Shown: positions 11,487 through 23,798 of the stretch, one piece after another
Position numbering within the stretch: position 1 is the first letter of the stretch
Layout of the letters: each line of letters starts with the position of its first letter
Origin: Muricea muricata
Lineage: Eukaryota; Cnidaria; Anthozoa; Malacalcyonacea; Plexauridae
Assembly (NCBI GenBank): GCA_963855995.1
Contig: OY979716.1
Location: 56,663,594-56,727,593 of the forward strand
Direction: 5' to 3'
Length of the DNA stretch: 64,000 bases
The notes under the pieces: generated by a model
What the model saw: the letters and a program-made list of their open reading frames with translations, nothing else
Database searches by the model: none
Told to the model about the DNA's origin: nothing
Translations under genes and position numbers: made by a program

Positions 11487-13384
11487 CTGTGTTGTTAATA
11501 GATGTATAACTGTGATAATTGCATTTTTAAATAACATATTAGGGTGAATTAGGAAGGTATTTTTTAAAATTCTCTCAAACATAATGTAATGTTAAATATT
11601 GTCAACCAAACTTCAGCTGGAGGTTTATTTTTGCTTGACAGGACATTGAGTTTAAAATGTCTTTGAGGTAAATAATATAAGAAATGATGCCTAGCCTTTA
11701 AGGGGATCTGCTACCATTTTCTAATAGTATTGGATTGTAGTTTTAGTGAATTGTCATGTCTGCTAAGATAGGACTTCCCCTGATGCTTACTTCTAAGCAA
11801 TTTTACATGCATGATATAAGGAGAAACATTTATGGCAGTAAGGTTGAACAATGCTTTCTTTGTTACTTAAAACAGTGTCTGGGAGTAGAACAAGGACTAT
11901 CTCATTGCAATTGACAGCTTTTCAACAATTAACCTTTTGTATCTTAATGTTGTGATGCGATCGCTCTCATAGTTCAACTCATGGAGACGACAATTTACAC
12001 ATTACCAGAGAATTCCACCTTGAAGTCTTGTATATCAGTCAGGTTATAATGCTTGAAATATAGAATAGTGGCTTCCTCAGCAACCCAAGAAAAATGCCTT
12101 CATGTTGTTTTGCATATATTAACTTACACAAAACAATGTAACAGAACAATGTAGTACCTAATAAAAACTGCTTTTTAATCAGGGTGAAATCATGGTTATC
12201 CCTAACATGGTGTAGGATCTGTATTTATAATTTGTAGTTTTACTAAAATTCTGAATATATTTTTAGTAAGCTGTAAACCTGTGGCCATAAACAATGTTTC
12301 CCAATGTTTAAGACATGATTGATTTTAAATTAATTGAGCAGTGGACCACCTTAGCCGGGCAAACAGTCCTAATTTTGAAATTTAGGCTACCTATATCTAA
12401 TGAACTAGTTAATTTGGTGTCTAATACCAGTATTAACCTTTAATATACACCATATGCCTCACTTCAATAGTATTTACTCTAACATCAGAAAATATTATTC
12501 CTTGTGTCAGGGAGTCACCCAATTACAAAAATATCTCCCAGGGCCTCGGTGTTTTTATGTCATTTTGTATTTATTTAACATATTTTTTTTAGTTGCACTG
12601 ATGTAGAGCTACCCTGTAGATAAGCTGTAATAGTCTATTATTATATTATCATTATAACAACCTGAAATATGTAATATCAACATGACCCCATTATTATGCA
12701 CCAGTCAATGTAAACCCCTTCTCCCCCCACCTTGGGCCGTGTGAGTCTTACCAGGACATTAATGACATATTTGCCCTTTTATTGGGGAATTAGCTTATTT
12801 GCAAATAAAATGATACCAAATCCCCACATATATTCTAGAGGTTGGGGGAGTAGAGGTTTACATTGACTGGTGCACTAATGTCCAGACATTTCCCTTGACA
12901 AGGAAAATTGGAAGTTATATGGCTTTTATCCCTCCCCTTGTTCTGGGAAATAGCAGGTAGGGGTTTGAAAGCAAATGGCATCAAAAATTAGTCTGAAAGG
13001 GCAATATTTGTTGCCTCAAAGAAGACTGAAGCCTTGCTAATGACTGCGTAGAACAGTAAAACTTCTGTGTGAACGTGACAGAGTACTGACCTACTTATTT
13101 CCGATGAAGGGCCTTCTCTCAATTTTCACATATTTACAGGTATTTTATCACACTCACAGAGAAGTTTATTGAAGATTTTATCTAAACTGGCACCAAGCAA
13201 TCGAGATGTGACTTCTGTAAATATAAATGCTCTAAAACCTACTTGCCCTGCTAACCTTCTTATAATATGTAGCAAGGGTTAACCTGATTTTATTGTAGGA
13301 AAGAAAACACACATCTGCGCTGACACAGTAGTTTTACTACAGTTCGACACGTCTAGGGTGAATTGTTAACGACACTTAGCTTAC
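11487..13384 (-). other. Putative intron, otherwise non-coding
   Basis: This 1.9-kb stretch has no recognisable coding sequence. It begins with GT and ends with AG on the minus strand, and the flanking phases agree, so I read it as the intron after a first exon of the type-B gene. It contains one MITE. Confidence 0.4.
12697..12874. mobile_element. 178-bp MITE
   Basis: Terminal inverted repeats TGCACCAGTCAATGTAAACC (12697) and its reverse complement ending at 12874 enclose about 130 bp. The flanks are TTA on the left and CTA on the right, compatible with a slightly decayed Harbinger-type target duplication. Confidence 0.78.
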
Positions 13385-14016
13385 AAACTATTTGGTGTAA
13401 GGGTTCAAAATGGACTGCTATACTGCATACGAGCGTTGCAAAATCGGTTGTAACAGTCTCGATGGAACTTGCAATAGGCTGGTATTGGCAGAAAACCGCC
13501 TGATGAACTGGGGGTTTCGGCGAACTCATATCGCCTGATGGCAAATCATCCAATTTCAAACCAAGATTAGATGCCGCTTCGATCGCTATTTCCTCCATTT
13601 CGCCGCAAATGACACAAATTTACACCACGACGTATATGTAAACGAAGTAAGCTTTTGCTTTGCATTGCTAATGACATGCATTACGCAAAAATCTCCTCTC
13701 TTTGACGACTGACTTACATCAGTCGCCATTGTTGAAGAGCTAACAAAGAAGCATTCGCTAAACGACCCATGATTGGCCAGGTGTTAAATTCCTTGCTTTC
13801 TGATTGGCTGCTACTAAAAAACATGGTCTTGATTTCACATTGATGGCGACAAAATTATTCGAACAAATAAAGCCGGATATCTGCTTAATGTGCAACTCCA
13901 GAGATTGACATACCGGCGAATTTTCATTTTTAGTATCCCGGCAACGTGCTCGTTAAAAAATTTGGTTTCCCAATGGGCACATCAAAAAATAATATTTCTT
14001 ACTGTCGGCCCATGGT

Positions 14017-14972
14017 CTATAATTGAGGACTAGACGCATTCCATGTTGCTTCACTGTTAGACCCAATTTTGTTAAAACTGCTATTACTACAATGGGTGCT
14101 AACCACTTGCACATCTGGCTCACGATGAATCACAGATGTATGGAAGCTGTAGAGGTCAGTTTGCGTGACACTCCAGTCCTGCAAATTATTTACCTCGGCT
14201 TCACGACAAAAGGCACAATCGTAATGAAACCAGGCTTTGCCACCAAAGCGCTTTGCCGTGCGTATTATCAGGGCCATGTAAGCAAGTAAATCGCATGCTC
14301 AATGTGGATGAAAAGTAGCAATAATCGACGTGTAGCTATTAAAACATTCTACCCAGTCCAATATGTCCAATAGAGATTTTTTTACCTGAGACGGCTCAGC
14401 TACTGGTACTATAGTCGAACCTTCAATTTGAAAGCTAGTAGTGTCCAAGACAGGGTCGTCCAAGCGTTCGGGGAGAAGCTCATCCATTTCAACAAACTTG
14501 TGAGACAAAATTTTTGAAACTAACTTTGGTTGAACTGGGGCACGACCGGGCCCCAAGCTGAAGGTGCTTTCAGGACAAAGATTAGGGGCAGGTTCGGTGG
14601 AAGGGTTGGGAGCACGAAGGATTGGATTATAGTCAGGTTAGAGTCACTAAGCGAAGGTTGTGTTTGGGGTAAGGAGGAACTTGTATCTTGGACACGACCA
14701 CTCATAGTATTGACAAAAGAAGGAGCGTGAAACGTACCTTGAGCCCTAGACAAGTTACCTTGGGTTGACGCAGATGATGTAGTTGGCTGCGACGGAATGC
14801 TGTTACCCAGTTGTTCCAACTGATCGGGATGAGGAGCACTGTTGATGGTTGCCAGTGCTGTTTGGAGGCTAGAGAGAAACTCGGGGCATTGGAAAGCAGA
14901 TGCCCAGTCAATGGAAGCATCCGGTGTTGTGGATGACTGAGATTGAATTGTATCACTTGAAGTTGATGCCAT
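14017..14972 (-). pseudogene. Gag-like ORF of a tyrosine-recombinase-type retroelement (tentative)
   Basis: Translation starts at the ATG at 14972 with a Ser/Thr/Gln-rich low-complexity head and short motif SIDWASAFQCPEF. After a frameshift near 14540 comes a more conserved part: VQPKLVSKILSHKFVEMDEL, then SLLDILDWVECFNSY, a TGA near 14287, and AFCREAEVNNLQDWS with TDLYSFHT. I associate this architecture with ORFs beside DIRS-like or related recombinase elements in marine invertebrates, from memory only. No CCHC knuckle or recombinase follows here. At least one frameshift and one nonsense codon make it a relic. Confidence 0.45.
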
Positions 14973-16778
14973 AATAGTAATAATGTGAAATCGATGTAAA
15001 TAAGTTTTAAACGATTTGTTTGGTATCACTACACTTTGTGTGCCAAGCAACTAATGAACATACGTTGCACGAGCGCTGCACTTTACAATGCTCATCTCAG
15101 GCTGTCACTTAACTTCCTGAACACGCAAGGTTTGCCAGCTATTAACTTTGGTTATTATATAACCTCATTTAATGTACGCACAGAGTACCTATATTTTAAA
15201 CAACATGGCGTCTTCATGTAAGTGTGTTCTTAATGACACAGCGAACAAATGTGCATTTTTTAGCTTTTCTACTCTTTCCTTGAAAAGAAACTTGAGTTTA
15301 AAATTTTTCTGTAATGTTTCTGTGAGAATTAAAAGCAGTTTTGGGAGGAATCTGTTTATGTATCGATTTTAGAAGAATTTTAAAGTACGACATGCCAGTG
15401 GGGTAATTAGAAATTAACCTAAGATGCTGTTGTTGCCTTTTGTGGAACCATTTTTGAGTAAGTAATGTGTCATTTATAATTTTTTTGGAATAATAAAGTT
15501 GTGAAATCATGACATTCTTTTTCGATATTTTTTTCATATTTGAAATACAACCATGAACAACTGCAAATATACACTTAAAGACCATAGTTTGCTATAGGTC
15601 TCTACAACTAGCAAAATATTTTGTTATTATTATAGGTTTATCTTTTATTTTTTATGTTTTTAAAACACTACTGTTCTAAAAAATATTGATTACATAGATG
15701 TATTTGATCAAAATTAAACATGAATCAGAGTTCTCGCTGTTTTTGTTTGTGCTGTTTGGAGTTTGCACTCTGTAAATCTGTGAATTTGTACCTACAAATA
15801 GTTTTACAGTAGCAATTTAACACCTTTCTGGCTTTTCCATGCTAGTGTAGTTTAGCTATACCAGTTTAATACCTGCTCAACAGACTTTATATGAATATTT
15901 TTAAAACTGGGAAAACTCAAATGTACATGAAAACCTTAATAGTGTAGTGCTCAAATTGGGGGGGGGGGTGGCATGATGAATTTTACCAGCAAGTATTAAG
16001 AAAAAATAGTTATACAGACTACTTTCCTCTTGGTGGATATATACACCACATACAATCACACATGATGTGCCTGTCTATTTACCATTTATATATCTATTAT
16101 AGAAATGCTTTGATTACAAAGAATCATTGACATGAACTTCGATTTGATTTTGTTTTTCACATGAGGGCCTGAAATACATGATTGGCAAATGAAGAGGTTC
16201 AATTATGACTTTTCTCAATTATTTGTAGATAATTTATTTTGCTCAAAACTGATTGTCAAAATTGCTTCTTAAGGCAGACCTAGTTACATTTCAACTTAGA
16301 GTTATTTATTACAATTAAAAAATATTCTAGTATATAATTCATACAACTAATCTTTTTCTTTTTATAGAAACAACTGACAGGACATTTTTTCAAGCAAAAT
16401 TGTGATAAGAACCTTTGAATTTAATGGCAAATATTATTGTATGGACTTAGATTTGTAAACATTTCGTCAAAGTAAGTCTATGGTTGGTGGTGGTGGTGGT
16501 AAGCTGAGCCTATTATGTCAAATTGGTTACCATGCATGAATATATATCTTCTCAGCAAATTTTATCACTGCTGTAGCAACTACTGGAGTATATTTATTAT
16601 ACATGGATTGATTTTCTGTGGTTAGGTTTCCCTAACACCATAGAAAGTGTTCAACCCTATTAGAATGTTGGTACAGTTCCAGCCAATTGTTTAGAGGGGC
16701 CAGTTGTATAAAGGCATTTAAGCTCAACGATGGATAAGTAAAGATATTTTTACAGTATAAATTTATTTACCAAGGAAA
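14973..16778. other. Non-coding stretch
   Basis: No supported gene. The stretch is AT-rich with a run of ten G at about 15958-15968 and a short (GGT)n tract near 16485. The last bases form the left target-duplication flank of the hAT element. Confidence 0.6.
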
Positions 16779-19700
16779 CAGGGGCGGATCTAGGGGTAGT
16801 CCAGTTGAGTACGCGACATACGCAAAATCTCTCGCAAAAATCTCTCCAAAATATAATACAGAAATACATATTTTACATTTGTTGGCAGTCCAGTTACTCT
16901 AACTGACCTCTAGTTAAGGCAAAATGAGTTTGCATAAATTTTGCAGCATTTATTGACAGTCCACATTTCAGTAACTGATCTTTAGTTAAGCAAAAATATT
17001 GTTGCCAGATTGGCCTCTTGGAGGCCAAATAAGTCAAATTTGGCTTCTTTTTTTCTTGCTTGGCCTCCGAAAAAGCATTTGGCCATTTGGCTACTTTTTG
17101 GCCTCTTTCCATTTTGAAGAACTAATTTTAATCTTGCTTGTTAAATGTAAATTATATTTGAGAAATGGTTTAGAAAGTAAAAACGGATCACGGAACATTA
17201 TTATGTAAATTACTTGCTTGTACAACCAATCACAACATAGATGTCGTAACAAATTAGCCAATCACAATGTAGGATGTGCTGCTTACGACGAGGTCCACTT
17301 TGCGAATATTTTCGCCACACGGCACATGACATGATTTTTCTTAAATTTTTATTGCTTCTGCTATGGCTTCCAAATGGAAAGCATCGTATGATAGTGGAAG
17401 AAAATATAGCAAAACGTGGGAAAGTAAATTTGCTGGCTATCGAAAGCATCGGACGGAAGTGAAAATGCGTTTTGTAAGCTGTGCCATGCAGTAATAAAAC
17501 CCAAACAATCAAACTTGTCGAAGCACGAGAAATGTGAAAAACATATTCAGCGCGTTAAAGCCTTAACATCAGTTAAGCCAATTGAAGTTGTACGGAACCC
17601 GACAATCGCTGATGAAGTAAAAACAACAGAAATCGAGCTAGCAGTGACAATGGCGTGTCATTCTTCAATTCAAAGCATAGATCATCTCGGAGAGATTATC
17701 GCTCGTAATGCGACAGGAAGCAGACTAGCGAACATAAGATACATCACACAAAATGCATCAAAATTCTTACCAGCAGAGTGAGTCCCGCGTTGAAAGAAGA
17801 ATTAATCGGCGACGTGAGGGGAAAGAAGTTTTCTCTATTCGTCGATGAGACTACGGATGTTTCCACAGCCAAACAGCTCTGTGTGATGATTCGGTACTAC
17901 AGCAATGTTGAGAAGAAGATCGTCACAGCCTTTGCAGACCTCGTGACTGTTGTCCATGCTTGTGCAGATGACCTGTTTAATGCCATCAGAGACTGTCTTC
18001 GTGAAATTGATGTTGAATTGGTAGACTGCATTGGTTATGCTAGTGATGGTGCCTCTGTTATGGTTGGCGAGCACAACTTGGTGTGGACAAGAATTGCAGC
18101 AGTTGCCCCGAATTGCATTAAATTGACGTGTATCTGCCATTCGTTGTCACTGTGTGTCCAACATGCTTTTAAAAAGCTTTCATCCAGCCTCGGATTCCTT
18201 CTGGCAGAAATTCCCAAGTGGTTTTCGAAAACCACGATAAGAAGAGAAGCATACAAGTCACTGTATGAAGTGATGAGCCCGGATGATGATCAAGCGCCGC
18301 CGTTCGAGAAGTACTCTGCAACAAGGTGGTTGGTCAGAGGAAAGCTGATCTTCCGTGTTCTGATGAATTGGAACGAGTTGCTAGCATATTTTACTGTCGC
18401 CCAACCAGCAAGCACACAGAATGCCCGTGTCAAGGCTCGTATGCTTCTTGATATGCTCAAAGATCCTATTGTATATTTGTATTTCCATTTCGTGTCACCT
18501 TTGGTAACTGAATTTGAACGAGTGAATGCGTTCTTCCAAGCTACCGATCCCAAAGAGATGTTCACTGAATTGAATGCACATCACAAGTCTCTGCGTGGAA
18601 GGGTTTTCGACATAGAAGGGAAACAACTTCCTGTTGAAAATGTTGATTTTTGTGGGAAGTTCCAGTTTGAAGCGACAAAATTTATCTCTTCTCAACATGA
18701 CAAAGCTGCGGCTTAAGCCAAAGTTGTTGAAGTGAAAAGATGTTGCTTTGACTTTCTTTTACAAGCCGTTAACCAAGTTGAGAAGCGTTTACCTGCCACT
18801 CGCAACATATTCAAAGGTCTAAGCGCCTTCCATCCAAGAAAAGTGTTGAACGTAGCAACAAGAGTCCCTATTAGTGAGCTACCACTTCCTCATCTGCGAT
18901 TTGAAAAAGCCAACGAGATCGAGGAGCAATATAGGAAGTTTGTGCATCATGACTGGAGAGAAGATTCGAGTTTCAATGGCACCATACCAAATACAGCGGC
19001 TGCGTTTTGGTCTCGCGTTGCCGAAGCTAAAAATTCACTCAGAGACAAACCATTTAAAGAATTGACGACATACGCCTTGAATTGCCTCACCACTCCCGTT
19101 AGCAATGCTGTAGTGGAAAGGACATTTTCCCTGTTAGCATCAATCAAGACAAAGCAACGCAACAGAATGAAACTGGAGTTGTTAAATGCGATAATTCGTA
19201 TTCGCTCGAACTCCAGTTTGGGGAGAATTGCTGTGTAGACTTCAACACGAGCAGGCGAATGCTACAATTGTTTACAGCTAAACAATTGTATACTTCTCAA
19301 GAGAAAAACGATTAATGATTGTCTCGCATACTCGATTCCAGTGGAACAGTTGAGACTTGGGAGTGACATTGAGATTAAGAAGATATTTGTATAACACTAC
19401 AACTAAATAGTTCAGAAATTTTCTTGTTGACTTTTGTACATCTAAAAATATTTTAATTTTGATATGGCAGATGTTGTGTGTTGCTTCTTGCTTGGCTCAT
19501 TCATGATTTTCCCAGCAAACTGCAAAGCTCTGATTCGTTGACTTTGGCCAACCTTGCAAATCCTGCCGGGAGGGGGGGAACCTAAAAAATTTGAAGTTTG
19601 GCCTCTTTTGGTAAAATTTGGCCTCATTTGATACGGTATTTGGCTCCCGGCATGCCCTGGAGCCTGGCACAAAATGACATTTGCCTAAACTTTGTGGGGG

Positions 19701-21098
19701 TCTGCCTAAATTTTTGCAATATTCAAGGGTTCTGATTTGTCAAGGCATCATGTTTTGCTGACTTCTGCCTAACTAAAATTTAAATGCAGGAATTTGCACA
19801 GGAGTCTGCTTAACCGAGAGTCTGATACTTGCTGACTTCTGCCTAACTAAAATTAATATTACTGAGATTAATATGCAAATTTTTGCAACAATATGTTTGC
19901 GTTTGCATCAGTAAAATTGAGTTGTAAGTTTACACTCGGCAGTGTTTTAAAATGAGTGAATACGACTTCGAGGGAGTTAAAGCTGTGTTTGACTCGAGTG
20001 ACGATGAGTTCGTTTAAAGGCAAGGCACCTTGTTTAATGCATAGCTCTATCATTTACTGGTTATGAATATTTAAATATGTCAGTTCAAATTGGCATACTT
20101 TCGTATGGTGGGTGCGAGAGTGCAAAGGTCAAAGGTTATGCGTGTCTGTTAATTGTCGATATGTAATGTTTGTTGGTGAAACATTGAGTCAAATGCATTA
20201 TTAGGAGTTATTTAAATTAACAATAAAAAATTGCTGTGAATATTTGACATGTTTATCAGTTTATACTCGACTTTATTTTCTAAATAAAGTTTTATGGACT
20301 GTGGACCACATCACCACATGTGTTCATAAATTCAGTCATATGATAACTAATAAGTATTATATTAAGAGCTTCCAACAATTTTCAATTAGGTAATGCAATG
20401 ATGTGAATATGTGATTATTGTTAGTGCTAAGACAGCTAAATTTAACAAACCATGATTCACCAAACATTAATTGTGCATCTCAGGTCAGAGTCTTCTGGTA
20501 ATTGCTTGTATAGTTCTGTGTCTTTAAAAATGGTAGGAGACAATAGTTTAGTGAAAGAAACCTCTTCAGATTTTAACATCTTCAGAACTTTTTCTTAATG
20601 CCGGGTATCAGTATTGCAATCATCCTTGTTTTCCTCTCTTACAAAAGAGCGTGTTAAGCACTTTCAAAAACGTGTCATTACCTGTTACCTTTCTCTATTT
20701 CAGTTCAGTGCTTCGATACAGAGTTAGTTAAAATTTACTTGGCTGGACATGAAGCTATTTTAGATATTACTGATAAGAAGTGGTCTTCATTTTTGTGTAT
20801 TCTTGGTCTTTCTTCTGTGTTGCATAGAAGTATTTATACTTATTACCCAGATTCTGTTAAAATTTAGAAACAAATTGTTGTTCAATCAATTTGTTGAACC
20901 AAGGAAAAATGCTAACATACTGGAAATGATATTCATATTTTTATTAGTTATGAGGGCATTTTGGGGCCTGGGGAAGTTTTTCAACCAAATCATAAGTTTG
21001 TAGTTGCTGGCCACACCCTTGGTCACACCTTTGGCCATGCCCCTACAAATATGTTTAAAAATTTGACTACCCTTTTAAAAATCCTAGATCTGCCCCTG
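16779..21098. mobile_element. hAT DNA transposon with 8-bp target duplication CAAGGAAA
   Basis: The left end is CAGGGGCGGATCTAGG (16779-16794). The right end, reverse complemented, is CAGGGGCAGATCTAGG, differing at one position and ending at 21098. A perfect 8-bp direct repeat CAAGGAAA flanks the element (16771-16778 and 21099-21106), as expected for hAT insertion. It encloses a BED/hAT transposase gene. Near the transposase are further imperfect inverted sequences beginning TGCCAG (17003 and 19669), with no duplication; these are probably subterminal repeats or the scar of a nested element. The right end and its flank are duplicated at 24726-25687. Confidence 0.9.
17363..19238 (+). pseudogene. 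hAT transposase with BED-type zinc finger, broken
   Basis: From ATG 17363 the protein begins SKWKASYDSG. A frameshift near 17435 leads to a BED-like finger (CKLCHAVIKPKQSNLSKHEK) and then an RNase H-like core: FVDETTDVS (17840), CIGYASDGASVMVG (18020) and the hAT-specific CxxH in CICHSLSL (18132). The C-terminal hAT dimerisation block reads TTPVSNAVVERTFSLLASIK (19090-19150). Damage consists of frameshifts near 17435 and 17780 and an in-frame TAA at 18714-18716; the rest is open. It lies within the hAT element and was presumably its own transposase. The family resembles ZBED5-like hAT proteins. Since only three or four lesions are present, death was fairly recent. Confidence 0.85.
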
Positions 21099-21218
21099 CA
21101 AGGAAACCTACCAATTATCCGTAGAATAGCATGTTTAGTTAACTTGATAAAATTTAAGTTCAGTCATCCAAAAAATGAATAAGAGTGTTTTCAAATTTTT
21201 TTATTCACCTTCTAGCTT
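20256..21218 (+). repeat. Direct repeat copy 1 (963 bp)
   Basis: Almost identical to 24726-25687; I count roughly 15 differences by eye. It spans the 3' end of the hAT element, its target duplication and 120 bp of flank, so this copy is the original location. Shared sequence starts at TCAGTTTATACTCG and stops after CTAGCTT. Confidence 0.93.
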
Positions 21219-21301
21219 AAATGACTTTCATGATGCAACCGACCCCTAGCCTCTAATTTTGTATATTTGTTCTAGAAGCCCACAATGTATAAGAATATTT
21301 T

Positions 21302-21442
21302 TCAAAGTATAATTTTGTGGAAACACCACATAAATTTATTATCACCAAGCTTTTGATCTGTAGGCTCGGATCTTCTTGAACTTATGGATCGAAAGCTTTG
21401 CGGCATAAATTTACGTGGTGTTTCCACAAAATTATACTTTGA
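21302..21442. repeat. Foldback repeat, 37-bp arms
   Basis: Arms at 21302-21338 and 21406-21442 are reverse complements with one mismatch, beginning TCAAAGTATAATTTTGTGG. The 67-bp loop has a smaller inverted part around AAGCTTTTGATC and GATCGAAAGCTT. The form suggests a very short foldback MITE. Confidence 0.75.
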
Positions 21443-21978
21443 TTGATAATCAGCATGGAAACTTACCAGGAAATTATTGAGTATATTTCTGTTCTTGTTA
21501 TGGGACAAAATTACTGCAATTTAATTGGTTGATAGAAGCCCAATTATCCCATTAATTACATGCCTGGTAAATGTCAGTTATTTCCAATTGTCATAATATA
21601 ATAAACTATGAAACAAGAATGTCATACAATTAATATAAAAGAACACACTCATAATTTTTATTAACTATGTGAAATTGCACTTGCCCATCAAAGCTGTATC
21701 AATAAGAGGCAGTATACAGTTATTTCCCATATTATCAGTAATTAAGATTGTATGCAGCCTATTTTGATTGTTAACCCATTGTAATGAAGAATACACCCTT
21801 CTAATAATGGCGAAACTAGCGAAGGCCTGAAAACTATTGTGCATGGAAGCGAGGTCACCCAGTCATGTCGCAATTAAAAACAATACAACAAATATTAATG
21901 AGCGGTGTTTAATTCGAACACTTATTATACAACAGTTGATTTACATAATTATAAGTTACATAAAAAAGAAAAAAGGCG

Positions 21979-23303
21979 ATGCCAAGTCACTGCTGTGTGC
22001 CAATGTGTACGATGAGAGGTTATCGAGACAATGGGGAAAAAATATTGTTCTACACCTTTCCCTGCGACGAATTACTGAAGAAGAAATGGATTCATGCAAT
22101 AAGGCGAGACGAAGGACCAAACTTTAAAGTCACAAAATCAACCGTAGTGTGCTCTAATCATTTCAGGGAAAACGACGTGAAAAAGACTTTGGCTGGCAAA
22201 CATGTTTTGAAGGCTGGGGTCGTTCCATCTGTTTTTCCTGGATACGTACATCACCTCAGAAACGTAAACAACCAAAAGTAAGACTTTGTGTTAGTGAGTC
22301 ACATCACGTTGGTGAATTGTCTGATAGTCACAACACCGATGACAGAAACACAACCCCGATGACAGACTTGATGGCAGAGAAAGGAACAGTAAATGTTGAT
22401 TTTTAAGCACAAAAAACTCAGGATGTGTCAACACCAATGGATTTCTCTGCACGAGAAGCTGATCTTCTGGATGCTGTTACAGAATGCAATAAAAAAATTG
22501 AAATTCTGAAGTCAAAGATCGAAGATTTAAAGCAACAACAACACGATACACAGCGCAAGTATGATTCCCTTCGAAGTAAGTTATTTTCTCTCGACTCGTT
22601 AAAGGCTAAAAACTCTGGTACTGCTGCTTTCTACACTGGATTTCAAGACTGGGATTCTTTCACAGCAATTTATAATTATTTAGACCCAGGAGAGCAAGGA
22701 GGAAATATAAACTACTGGCTGTCCGGTAATACAGATATTAATGTTGTTAACTATGATGATGATGACTCTGATGAAGTGTCATTGAACAAAAAGGGCAGAG
22801 CTCGATCCCTCAAGCCAGTTGAAGAGTTCTTCATGGCTCTGTGTAGACTAACACAGGGTTTTCATGAGGATCACCTTTCTCACTTATTTAATATCTCTGT
22901 GTCTACAGTAAGTAGAATATTTATAACATGGATTAACTATATGTATCTAAAGTTGAGTGCAATAAATATATGGCCATCAAGAAGAATCGTTGATCTGACA
23001 TAGCCAGAAGTTTTCAAAAGCAAATATAAGAATACAAGCATGATTATAGACTGTACAGAAGTAAAATGCCAGATGCCCAGTCTTCAGCTGAATGGGGAGC
23101 TTTTTAGCAGCTATAAACACCACACAACTTTAAAGGGCTTAGTAGGTATTTCCCCTGGAGGAGGTATAACTTTTGTCAGTCAATTATACTCTGGTTCAAT
23201 ATCCGATAAAGAAATTGTTTCAAGAAGTGGCTTTTTAGACCTACCTTTTGATGAAAAGTACAAATTAACAGTACTAAGTTATGCTTTATTTTGGTACTTG
23301 TAG
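21979..23303 (+). pseudogene. ISL2EU-type transposase: THAP domain plus truncated DDE
   Basis: The first part is a THAP zinc finger of the C2CH type: MPSHCCVPMC, then a Trp in KKKWIHAIRRD, CSNHF, and the closing hydrophobic box VLKAGVVPSVFP. After a frameshift near 22250 and a TAA at about 22405 comes a coiled coil (KKIEILKSKIEDLKQQQ) and a helix-turn-helix (EDHLSHLFNISVSTVSRIF). The start of the DDE domain follows, with Asp in IIDCTEV and the motif GSISDKEIVSRSGFLDL. A TAG at 23001-23003 interrupts the frame. The second Asp and the Glu of the DDE triad are missing after 23283, so the nuclease domain is truncated. This domain order is that of ISL2EU/PHIS elements. The YqaJ gene runs toward it from the other side. 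Confidence 0.8.
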
Positions 23304-23798
23304 TGCTTTAACAAAATGTATTGTTTTATACCTTAATTGAGAATTGTTGTAATAAGTTCATATCTGACAGTATACAGTTGTTACCAAAAGAGTATTTCAG
23401 CCATGCTGAAATATATAAAAACACAAATATGATCATTTTGTTTTGGAATTGGGGGGAGGGGGTAATTTGAGGGTGGGGCCATCACTCAGGGGTATGGGTC
23501 AGTTGGAGATTTATACCACCTCCAAATAATCAGCCTATGTGTAAAAATATCTTGGCAAGCTTTTTTCTTCTGAAGTTTTAAAAGAACAGTATATTGAGAA
23601 ATTGTATTTAAAACAGAACAAATTACACCATATATATATGTGGCAGGTCACATGGCTGGTACAATATGTACCAATATTTCTAATATGTTATCTTAACAAT
23701 TTTTCTCATTGACAATGACTGTATGCATCATATACATGTATTAATGATGCAATAATAAAATATATCAGTTTGTTTGTCAACCTATATATATCAACTTA

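Larger units (their letters stand above)
7550..13598 (-). pseudogene. Type-B nuclease-like family protein, near full length, broken
   Basis: This is a paralogue of the plus-strand family. Exon 1 may be 13598-13385, CpG-rich and beginning with ATG. It is followed by a GT-AG intron 11487-13384 with matching phase, then a long exon from 11486 down to about 7550. Blocks in order are VCIICKK and HHSCYMDLTR (zinc-like, 11370-11180), LSMTIRHVTG (10440), a segment ending at a MITE, SEETLSGKGTTH, IIIESGLVASGSVKGV, IEQTFNRDSKTKGGLTGF, AVHRWILSQP, VLDGMVMFQQL and DRYPEISIKN. Lesions include TAG at 11122-11124 and several frameshifts. The domain carrying EADTR and DTDV is missing, because the copy stops where the plus copy ends. 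Confidence 0.58.

Noticed and set aside
15955..15968. Poly-G runs (also near 23450, 40250, 49545 and 51570) as functional G-quadruplex sites
   Set aside because: Single runs without the spaced pattern; simple homopolymer or repeat decay is enough.
17003..19669. A separate inner hAT with TGCCAG ends
   Set aside because: The ends are only loosely alike and no 8-bp duplication is present, while the outer element has both.
20256..21218. Helitron (TC...CTAG with a hairpin)
   Set aside because: Both copies share bases beyond CTAG, the insertion dinucleotide is not A-T, and the hairpin is weak.
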